Below, in pieces: positions 10,157-18,600 of a DNA stretch of 64,000 nt. Numbering within the stretch: the first letter of the stretch is position 1; every line of letters begins with the position of its first letter. The DNA is taken from assembly GCF_011752525.1 (NCBI RefSeq), contig NZ_VWXI01000014.1:62001-126000 (forward strand), given 5' to 3'. This DNA comes from Pantoea sp. Cy-639 (GTDB taxonomy: Bacteria > Pseudomonadota > Gammaproteobacteria > Pseudomonadales > Pseudomonadaceae). The position numbers and the translations under genes were made by a program. Below the pieces are notes generated by a model that worked only from the letters and a program-made list of their open reading frames with translations, did not search any database and was not told the DNA's origin.

Positions 10157-10211
10157 GGTAGATATCTGCCGTCGTTCGTCCGATGACAAGCCATAGGCTC
10201 GTGTCTTTCAA
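10157..10211 (+). promoter_or_regulatory. Conserved upstream block, copy 2 (before second NEL gene)
   Basis: GGTAGATATCTG begins at 10157 and contains the palindrome AGATATCT. TAGGCT begins at 10194 and TTCAA at 10207. The TAG lies 37 bases after the start of GGTA, exactly as in the other two copies, and 35 bases before the ATG at 10229. This fixed spacing also supports the ATG at 10229 as the true start of the gene. Confidence 0.6.
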
Positions 10212-10228
10212 CCGTGAAGGACACCGTC

Positions 10229-13200
10229 ATGACCGCATCACAGCATCCCGCCTCGGAGCTGATGCCGCTGCTGGCGAGCGAGCAGCGTTACCAGGACCAT
10301 CTGATCACCCGGCGATTGCCTGCCTGGTTGCGTCAGGCCGGAACTGCGCAATTGGCGCAGTTGGGCAGCGCCTTGCGCCAGGTCTTGCAGGCGCGACGGC
10401 GCCTGCAGGGAATCCTGGCCCAGGTGCAACCCTTGGCCGGATTCGCCCGCACGACGCTTGAAGGTGAACTGCAGGCGCGCCTCGGCAGTACGTTCAGCCT
10501 GCCGCAATGGCGCTTCATCCAGGGGCACCGCGAGCCGGTGATCGACGCCCAGCCGGTGGGTTATCACCTCACCGAGGTGGTGTACGGCGATATCCCCATG
10601 CTCGAGGCCGCGCTACGCAATTTCACCGCGCAACAGGCCCTGTCCGGGGGGCAGCCAAAAGGCAATCGACTCACCAGTGCGACGCAAGGCAGCCTGAGGC
10701 CGCCCTCTGCGGTCGAGTTCGCGCAGCTTTGTCGTGAGATCGATCTGGGAGAACGCTATCAGCATCATCTCGCCGAGGTCTTCGAGGGGACCTCGGCGAC
10801 GTCTGCCGATTCCGTCCCGGCGGTGTTTGCCAGTGTCACGCGCTGGAGCATGTTGGTCGACGCCCATAAGGCCAGGCTTGAGGGGGTGTTGAACGACACC
10901 GAGCTGCAGTTGATCACCAGCCTGTGCCTGCACGATCTGCTGTTGAGTGTGGACGGCGCGCCGGTGGTGGCCAAGCGCTTGCAGTTGCTGGGTTGCCCAC
11001 TGGAGCAGATCGTCGTGCTGGATATCATCGACGAAGGATGGCTGCGCAACACCAGCAAGCGGGTACTCGTCTACATACCAGGCGATCCCCATGGGGCCTG
11101 GAGCGCTCAAGCCAGCCTGCGGCAGTTCGCCAGACGCGTGCTGGGGCAGCGCCTGCGCCTGCCGGCGTACCAGCAGTTCTTCAGCCGCTTCGTGCGGCGC
11201 CGCGACAGCCAGCGTTTCTTCGGCCCGGTCATCAGTGGCTACGCCGACCTGGCGCAGTGGGCGAATATCGATCTCGACGAGCACATGCACCCGTACCCTT
11301 CGCCGTTGTTCGACCACTTGGCGCGGGCGCAGATCCTGCAGATCAAGGACGATGCGGCGATGATCGCGGTCCCCACGACGGCCATCGACCTGGAGGTCCG
11401 GCGCGAGCACGACCGGCGCCTTGCAGCCCAGGGCTGGACCCTGCTCAACCTGGCCGGTCTCTTCGTGCCTCTGATCGGTGTCGGCTTGCTGGCGATGACA
11501 GCCTGGCAGTTGCTGGGCGAAGTGTTCCAGGGGGTCGATGCCTGGCGCGAGGGGGATGACAGCGAGGCGCTCGATCATCTGCTCAACGTGGCGACCGATC
11601 TTGCCTTGATCGGGGTCACCACTGCCGGCGTGGTCGTGGCCAGTCGGGCCTGGCAGCGCTCGGGACTGGTCGACAGCATGGTCGCGGCGCAGCTTGAGAA
11701 TGGCACGATGAAGCTATGGCAGCAGAACCTGCGGCCGTTCCAGGGGACGCCTCCTGTGCTGGCAGGTACACGCGATGCGCAGGACATCCTGCATGTCGGC
11801 GAGGCAGCCTGGATCGACATGGACGGCACGGGCTATCCGGTACGCCAGCGTGCGGTGGATGGGCGCTGGCAACTGAACCCGGTGGACGGACACGCTCCGG
11901 TGCTCGACGGCAATGGCGCGGGCGCTTGGCGGCTCGAATACGAGCAACCGGCACAATGGGCCGATTCCCGCGTGATGTTTCGGCGGTTGGGGCGACGCTT
12001 CCAGGGCCTGGACGATGAGCGGATCGACGATGTGCTGACCATCCATGGCATGACCGCCGATCATGTGCGGGCACTGCATGTGCATGGCCGGGTGCCTGAG
12101 CCAGAGCTGGTCGATACCGTGGTTCGCGCCAGGCTTGATCAGCATGTGCGCCGCCTGGTGAGCGACCTGCGTGCAGGGAAGCGGGTCACTGACACCTCAC
12201 TGCTCGCCGAGGCACGAGGCCTTCCAGGTGCAGACGACCTGCCCGACCCTGAGCTGGCCGAACAGGTCTGGGTGCAGCGCCGCCTGCTGTTGCAGCGCAT
12301 CTACGAGCGCCTGCAGGCCAGCGACGATGCCGGCGTCGTGGCCTTGCGCAGGGTCTTCCCGACCTTGCATCGGCGTGCCGCAGGCGCATTGCTGCGTTCG
12401 GCGGGCGCCGCCGATCTGCAACGGTTGGCCGATACCGGCCGGGTGCCATTGCGACTGGCCGAAGCAGCCAGGGCCAGCGTACTGCGCATACGGGTGGCGC
12501 GAGTGCTCGAAGGGTTGTACCTGGACACTCCGCAGAATGCCGATCTGGCGCGTGCGGTCATTGGCCTGCTGCGCTATCTGCCAGGTGTCGCGCAGGGGGT
12601 GCGCTGGAGGTTGTTCGAAGGGAGCTTGCGTGGCCCCGTGTTGCTGCAGGCGCAGGAAGGGATCCGCGATGTCGACCTGGTGCATGTTCGTGGACAGTTC
12701 CTGGCGAACACGGCACAGGGCCAGCTGATCGCAGGCCCCGGAGAATTGTTCGAGGTCATGACGCGGGCCTACCAGGACCGGCAGTGGGCAGCGATGGGCG
12801 TGAGCGAGCCCGTTGCCCATAATCTGCGGGTGCTGCTCGCCCGTCAGGCAGCGCAGCACCGCCAGCAACTGGCCGAGTGGCTGGGAGCAGGCGCACGGGG
12901 TGGCTGGTTCCGGGCCCCCTTGCGCCTTGACGACGGTCGCCTGGGCTACCCGTTGAGCGGGCGCAGCCCAGGTAGCGATTCACGTCGGGGCCGGCCGCAG
13001 GCCTTGTTCGCCAGGGTGCGTGCAGTGTATCCGAGCTTCAACGATGCCCAGGTACTGGCCTGGTTGAACGACCTGCAGCGGACAGGGGGGAGCATCGATG
13101 ACGAACTTGCCCGCCTGGCGCGGGAACTGACAACGCTGGAGGGGCACCTGCAGCGCTGGACGCGACAGGCCGCCGACCCACGTCAGGGCGATGAGCGCCG

Positions 13201-14746
13201 CTACCTCATGGAGTCCCTGGCCAACTGCTGGCAACGCCGGCCGGCGGCAGGGCAGGGTATCGACCTGGCTGGGGTGAGCTTGCGCTTCATCAGTTATGCC
13301 GTGACGCCTGGCAGTCTGCCGGAGTTTGCGCGTGAGGTCAGTTTCGCGCATATCCAGGAACTGGCGTTGTTGGGCATGGATCTGGAGCGTGTGCCCGACG
13401 CGTTCATCCGTGCGTTTCCCAACCTGCGCGTACTGGAGCTGGCGGGTAACCGCCTGAGCCGCCTGCCGGGGCGGCTGACGCAACTCGATCAACTGCGGGA
13501 ACTGGACCTGTTCAACAACCAGATCGTGCTCGACGCCGAGCAGGCGGCGATGCTGGCGGGTTGTGACGGCCTGGAATACCTCAACTTGTCACACAACCCG
13601 CTGGGCCGCGATTTCGATGTGAGCGGGATGGCCCACCTGCGTCGTCTGCACCTGCGGGCCACCGGGATCAACCGGATGCCGCCCGGTCTGCCGGACTGCC
13701 CGGAACTGCTGCTGGCGGACCTGCGCGACAATCAGCTCACTTCCATGCCCGAGCGCTTCCATCGATCACCTTTGTGGATCCGTCGAGTCATCCTGTTGAG
13801 CGGCAACCCACTGACGGCGGCCGAGCGTCAACGCTTGAGCAACCTGTTACCGGGCGCAGCCGGTGTCGAAGGAGCACAAGGGCCGTCCAGCCTCTCGCCT
13901 CGGCAGCGCTGGCTGGATGCTGCGGATAGCCTGCACCGCACCGAGCAATCCGCCAGCTGGGAGGATGTGCAGACCGAGTCGCGTTCGGCGGACTTCTTCG
14001 CACTGCTCGCACGTCTGCCGGAAACCGCGGACTTCCGGCGCAATGCCCGCGCCCTTGCTGGGCGTGTGTTCGCCATGCTGCAAGCCATGCGCGAGCATGT
14101 CGAGTTGCGCGAGCAGTTGTTTGCGCAGGTCACCGACAACTTGACCTGCCAGGACAGCGTGGCGCTGAGCTTCAGTGAGCTTGAGCTGCAGATGCAGGTC
14201 TGGCGGGCGCAACGCGAGGCCGGCGAGGGCGGTCGGCAGCACGCGTTGCTGCACTTGGGGCAGCAGTTATGGCGGCTGGAGCAGGTTGATGCCATCGCCC
14301 GTGAGGATGTGCTTGGGCGGCGGGCTTCGGGAGGCAATCCAGATGAGCTCGAGGTGATGCTGGCCTATCGCCTGGCCTTGCGTGACACGCTGGCGCTGCC
14401 GGCCCAGCCACAGGACATGCTGTTTGCCGAAACCGCAAGGCTGGACCGTCGGCAGGTCGAGCAGGCGCGACAACGGATACTCGATGCCGAGTCGCCCGAG
14501 ACGCTGGCCCGCTCGCTGGCTGGGCGGGCATTCTGGGAAACGCATCTGAGCACGGTGGAAAGTGAGCGTCTGGATCGTCTCGATGCGCCTTACCACGAAC
14601 GCCTTGCCCGGCTGATGGGACTCGAGACGGTCCCCGACAACGAGCGCCTGGCGCGTATGAACCAGATCCGTGATGAACGGCAGGCGGCCCGACAGGCGCT
14701 ATTGTTCGAACTCACCTTGGCGCGGCTGCAAGACCCGCTGCGTTGA
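10229..14746 (+). CDS. Giant LRR protein with NEL-type E3 ubiquitin ligase domain, paralogue B
   Basis: The product has 1505 residues from the ATG at 10229. A GTG at 10214 in the same frame is less likely, because GAAGGA at 10216-10221 is well placed for 10229. Order of parts: DUF6543-like N-terminal domain with VYIPGDPHGAW, hydrophobic helices at about 402-434 and in the following 70 residues (HLLNVATDLALIG), an acidic linker WREGDDSEALD, LRRs at about 1038-1200 (LRVLELAGNRLSRLP, LRELDLFNNQI), then the NEL-like domain. Its motif NLTCQDSVALSF has C1307 and D1309, matching the catalytic C-x-D of IpaH/SspH ligases. Tandem with paralogue A, 86 bases apart, with its own promoter-like block. Confidence 0.86.
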   Translation: MTASQHPASELMPLLASEQRYQDHLITRRLPAWLRQAGTAQLAQLGSALRQVLQARRRLQGILAQVQPLAGFARTTLEGELQARLGSTFSLPQWRFIQGHREPVIDAQPVGYHLTEVVYGDIPMLEAALRNFTAQQALSGGQPKGNRLTSATQGSLRPPSAVEFAQLCREIDLGERYQHHLAEVFEGTSATSADSVPAVFASVTRWSMLVDAHKARLEGVLNDTELQLITSLCLHDLLLSVDGAPVVAKRLQLLGCPLEQIVVLDIIDEGWLRNTSKRVLVYIPGDPHGAWSAQASLRQFARRVLGQRLRLPAYQQFFSRFVRRRDSQRFFGPVISGYADLAQWANIDLDEHMHPYPSPLFDHLARAQILQIKDDAAMIAVPTTAIDLEVRREHDRRLAAQGWTLLNLAGLFVPLIGVGLLAMTAWQLLGEVFQGVDAWREGDDSEALDHLLNVATDLALIGVTTAGVVVASRAWQRSGLVDSMVAAQLENGTMKLWQQNLRPFQGTPPVLAGTRDAQDILHVGEAAWIDMDGTGYPVRQRAVDGRWQLNPVDGHAPVLDGNGAGAWRLEYEQPAQWADSRVMFRRLGRRFQGLDDERIDDVLTIHGMTADHVRALHVHGRVPEPELVDTVVRARLDQHVRRLVSDLRAGKRVTDTSLLAEARGLPGADDLPDPELAEQVWVQRRLLLQRIYERLQASDDAGVVALRRVFPTLHRRAAGALLRSAGAADLQRLADTGRVPLRLAEAARASVLRIRVARVLEGLYLDTPQNADLARAVIGLLRYLPGVAQGVRWRLFEGSLRGPVLLQAQEGIRDVDLVHVRGQFLANTAQGQLIAGPGELFEVMTRAYQDRQWAAMGVSEPVAHNLRVLLARQAAQHRQQLAEWLGAGARGGWFRAPLRLDDGRLGYPLSGRSPGSDSRRGRPQALFARVRAVYPSFNDAQVLAWLNDLQRTGGSIDDELARLARELTTLEGHLQRWTRQAADPRQGDERRYLMESLANCWQRRPAAGQGIDLAGVSLRFISYAVTPGSLPEFAREVSFAHIQELALLGMDLERVPDAFIRAFPNLRVLELAGNRLSRLPGRLTQLDQLRELDLFNNQIVLDAEQAAMLAGCDGLEYLNLSHNPLGRDFDVSGMAHLRRLHLRATGINRMPPGLPDCPELLLADLRDNQLTSMPERFHRSPLWIRRVILLSGNPLTAAERQRLSNLLPGAAGVEGAQGPSSLSPRQRWLDAADSLHRTEQSASWEDVQTESRSADFFALLARLPETADFRRNARALAGRVFAMLQAMREHVELREQLFAQVTDNLTCQDSVALSFSELELQMQVWRAQREAGEGGRQHALLHLGQQLWRLEQVDAIAREDVLGRRASGGNPDELEVMLAYRLALRDTLALPAQPQDMLFAETARLDRRQVEQARQRILDAESPETLARSLAGRAFWETHLSTVESERLDRLDAPYHERLARLMGLETVPDNERLARMNQIRDERQAARQALLFELTLARLQDPLR

Positions 14747-14916
14747 AGACGGTGTCCCTGGCGCATTGGGCTATGCTCAGGTCAGCGCCGGGGTCCTGGT
14801 AATGGCTGGTTACCTTTCTGGGACCCTCTGTTCTGTCAGCTGGTTTAGGCTGCCTCGCCGGATCTTTCTCGCTGATCCGTAGTCTTTGGTTTTATCGAGA
14901 GAACAAGGAGATATGC

Positions 14917-15477
14917 ATGCTCGTTCGGTCACTGACCCTCGCCACCCTGCTCGCGGTTGCCGGGCCGTTGCTCGCTGCCGACAGTGACGCGCCGTTGGCC
15001 AAGGAGCTGGGCAAGGCCAGGCCGCTGGTGGTCATCGCCCCCAGCTCGGCGGACCCGACCCTGCGTGGGCTCAACCAGGCGCTGGAGGATCCGGCGACCA
15101 AGGCCGGGTTCACCGAACGCAACCTGGTACTGTTCAGCGTCGCCAACATGATGGGCAAGCGCGAGGACAAGAACCTCGAGCAGCAGACCACCATGGCCCT
15201 GATCCGAGAGCTCAAGCTTGGCGCCAGCAAGGGTACCAAGGTGATCCTGGTGGGCAAGGACGGTGAGCTTCATGTGCTCAAGGACGATGACAGTGGCGAG
15301 AAGCTCGACCCCCAGGTGATCTTCAAGGCGGTCGACGACTTGCCCGCCAGCGAAAAGGCGATCACTGCGCCGGAACCAGTGGCTGTCGTGCCGGCCGAGC
15401 CGAAGACCAAGGATGGCAAGGGCAAGCCGGCCAAACCGGCCAAGCCCGCCGCTCCCCCCAAGCCACTGGATGATTGA
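14917..15477 (+). CDS. Small exported DUF4174-like protein
   Basis: A 186-residue protein with a Sec signal peptide (MLVRSLTLATLLAVAGPLLA, cleavage after LLA or AADS). The mature part resembles the DUF4174 thioredoxin-like fold (RPLVVIAPSSADPTLRGLNQAL, then KVILVGKDGELHVLKDD), known from many gamma-proteobacteria and without a firm function. It lacks a CxxC. The C-terminal 40 residues are a Lys/Pro/Ala-rich tail (KGKPAKPAKPAAPPK). The ATG at 14917 has AAGGAG at 14905-14910. It is framed by its own 170-base leader and a terminator, so it is a separate unit lodged between NEL paralogues B and C. Confidence 0.75.
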   Translation: MLVRSLTLATLLAVAGPLLAADSDAPLAKELGKARPLVVIAPSSADPTLRGLNQALEDPATKAGFTERNLVLFSVANMMGKREDKNLEQQTTMALIRELKLGASKGTKVILVGKDGELHVLKDDDSGEKLDPQVIFKAVDDLPASEKAITAPEPVAVVPAEPKTKDGKGKPAKPAKPAAPPKPLDD

Positions 15478-15483
15478 CCCCGT

Positions 15484-15513
15484 ACGGTCCCTCGCATTAG
15501 CGAGGGACCGTTT
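15484..15513 (+). terminator. Rho-independent terminator after the DUF4174-like gene
   Basis: Perfect 12-base inverted repeat ACGGTCCCTCGC / GCGAGGGACCGT with a 4-base ATTA loop, ending in TTTG. It lies 6 bases after the stop codon. Confidence 0.85.
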
Positions 15514-15548
15514 GCCTTGTCCCTTCCGAGCTGCTTGCGGACCTGTGT

Positions 15549-15602
15549 GGTAAGTAACTAGACGCCCCCGGCCAGCCTCCACGCCTAGTCTCGTGCCTTC
15601 AA
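15549..15602 (+). promoter_or_regulatory. Conserved upstream block, copy 3 (before third NEL gene)
   Basis: GGTAAGTAACTAGA begins at 15549, TAGTCT at 15586 and TTCAA at 15598; the ATG is at 15622. The spacing from GGTA to TAG is 37 bases as in copies 1 and 2, and TAG to ATG is 36 bases. It follows directly after the terminator of the DUF4174-like gene, so it is the only candidate promoter for paralogue C. Confidence 0.6.
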
Positions 15603-15621
15603 ACATGAAAGAGGCACGGGC

Positions 15622-18600
15622 ATGACCGACGTAGACGACACTCCACGACCTGACCCGCACATACTGGCGCAAGCCTACCAGGACAACCTGATTGCCAACC
15701 GGCAACCGCCCTGGCTGAAAAACCTGACTGGCGAGCAACTCGATGAGTTGAGCCAGGCCATGAAAACCAGCTTGCGTGGCCGGCGCTTGATAGCGACGCG
15801 GCTCAGGCAAGTCCAGCGCATCGATCATTTCACCGTGCCGGTGGTGCGGGAGGCGCTGCAAGGCTTTGATCCGAGCTTCGACCCGGCAGCAATGCGCTTC
15901 GACCAGGGCGTGTTCAGGCCGGTCACCAGTTGGGGGCCGAACCGGGCCCCGATCCACGAAGTCGAGTACCGCACCATCCCGTTGATGGAGGCGGTGCTGT
16001 GGAACTTCACCGCGGGCGAGGCGAAGGAGGGCGGGCAGCGAGAGGGCAACTGTCTGGAGGATGCGCAGGGCAAGGAAGTGCAGCATCCATCTGCCATCGA
16101 GTTCGCCCGCTTGTGCCGCGAGCTCGATCTAGGGGCTCGCTACCAGGCGCATCTGGATGGCGTACTGCATACCCCATGGAGCGACCATGACGAGCAGGTG
16201 GATGTGCCCTCGTTGCTGGAGCAGACGCTCAAGGCGGACATGCTGATGGAGGCCTACAAGGCCCGTTACCACCACGGCACGCTGGACGATCAGGAACTGC
16301 AACTGATTCTCGGGCTTTGTCGCAGTGGCGTACCGGGACGCCTCGAAGGGGACGAGGTCATGGCCAGGCAACTGAGCTTGTTCGGCTGCCGGCTCGAGCA
16401 GATCGTGGTGTTGGATGTCAAAGAGGACGGGCTGCTCTTCGGCAAGAACCGCAAGCGTGTGCTGGCATACATTCCAGGCGATCCGCATGGGCCCTGGAGT
16501 GCCTTCGACAGCCTGGAGGCGTTTGCCCGGCAGGTGCCGGGCAAACGCTTGCGCGAGTCTGCGTATCAAGGCTTTTTCAAGCGTTTCGTGCCGCTGGCCG
16601 AACGTGCCGCGTTCTTCGCCCAGGTCAGAGATTCGCTGGGTGATCTGGCACAGTGGGCCACCCGCGACCTGAACGAGCAGTTGCAGGACTACCCACGTCC
16701 ACTCTTCTCGCATTTGGCGACTGCACACAGTCTCAAGGTGATGACCGATGCCGCAGTGGTCCTGTCCCCTGTGGCGCAACTGGATCAACGCCTACAGCGT
16801 GACCACCATCAGCGATTGGCCTCGGACGGTTGGTTGCTGTTGAGTCTGGCCAGCTTTTTCGTGCCCGAGATTGCCCTGGCATTCCTGGCGCTGCTCGCTT
16901 GGGAGGTGCTCGGTGCGGTCTTCGAAGGTATCGAGGCCTGGTTCGACGGCGACATGCACGAAGCGGTGGAGCATTTTTTCGATGTCGGCAAACGCCTGGC
17001 TGCAATCGCTGCCATGGTGGTTGGCGGCAAGCTGTTGGCGCGTTCGCTGCCGGGTGCTGGCGCAGTCGACGGCCTGGTGGCGACTCGCCTGGAGAATGGC
17101 CAAGAGAAGCTCTGGACAATGGATCTCGTGCCGTTTCGTAGCGCCCATCCACCTGAGGAAGCGCAAGTGGATGAGCAAGGGATCCATCGCTTGAACGACC
17201 AGCGTTGGGTCGAGATGGACGGGCACTATTATGCGGTGCAGCGTACTGCGGACCGGCAACTGCAAGTGCGTCCGCGCAACGGCCATGGGCCGTTGTTGAG
17301 TCGCATGGGGGCAGGCGGCTGGCGCCTGCAGTGCGATGACCCGGCAGGCTGGTCGGATGTTCACCAGATGTTTCGCCGGTTGGGCGAGGCGTTTCGCCCC
17401 CTGCATGACGAACAGATCGATCAGGTCATGGCGATCCATGGCCTGGATGCCGACCAGTTGCGCGCCCTGCACGTGCGCACAGACGCGGTGCCGGCTGAGC
17501 TGCTCGACACCGCGATGCGTGTGCGCATGGCCGAACGGGTGATCGAAGTGGAAAACAAGCTGAGACTGGGTGTGCCCGTGTGGGACTTCGAAGCGTTGCA
17601 AGCCGCCCAAGGATTGCCGGGTGCCGCCGACGTATTCGGTCCGGCGTTGGCCTCGCTGGTCCAGCGTCAGCGCCGGCAATTGCTGGGAGAGCTTTATCGG
17701 CGTTGGAGCGAAGGGCTGGGGCAACGTGGCGAAGGCTTGCTGCGCCAGTTTTCAGGGCTGCACCGCTGCGCTGCCCAGGCGCTCCTGCGCCAGGCCAGTG
17801 TCGAGGATAGCCAGCGCTTCACCACCACAGGACGTGTTCCTCTGCGCCTCGCGGAGGCCGCGCGCAGCATGGCGCTACGTGTCCGCGCCATTCGCGTGCA
17901 TGAGGCTTTCGCGCTGGAAACCCCGCAGACCAGCGACCTGGCCCGTGTCGCGTTGGGCATGCTCAAGCATGTGGCGGGTGCACCCCAAATACGCTGGCGC
18001 CTGTTCGAGGGTGAGGTGAATGGTCCTTTGCTGTTCGATACCTCTGGCAACATGGCAAGCCTGGACCTGGTACATGACCATGGACAATTCCGCCTGTTCG
18101 CTGGCGGGCTGTCCAACAGCGCTGCGGGTGAGCTGTTCACCGTGATGGCGGGAGCATTGAACGAGGAGCAAAGAGCAACCCTGGCATTGGGGGAACCTTT
18201 CCCTGCGAGGCTGCAGAGCCGCCTGGGACAGGAGGCTGCCCAGCGCCGGGGTGAAGTGGAGCGATTGCTGAGCCCGACCCATCGGGGGGCCCTGGCGGCA
18301 TTGCAGCGGCTGGATGCACAGCGGATCGGTTTCCCCTTGAGTGGTCGAGGTGCGATACGGGCGTTGGGCCCCAGCGCCTTGTACCCCGAGGTGCGGCGTA
18401 TCTATCCCTGTTTCGATGTCGAGCAGATAGTGCAATGGCTGGCGGACCTGGAGCGTGAAGGGCAACAGGTGTGGGAAGCGCTGCCTAGGCTGCGCCAGCA
18501 ACTGCTCCAGTTGGAGGAGACCCTGCACAAGTGGCATGTCGCAAGCCATCAGGATGCCGGTAGCCAAGCGGTACGGGGCATGATCAAGGAACGCTTGATC

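Noticed and set aside
14798..14851. A fourth copy of the NEL promoter block before the DUF4174-like gene
   Set aside because: GGTAATGGCTGGTTACC and TAGGCT are present, but the spacing is 48 rather than 37 bases and the GGTA element differs.
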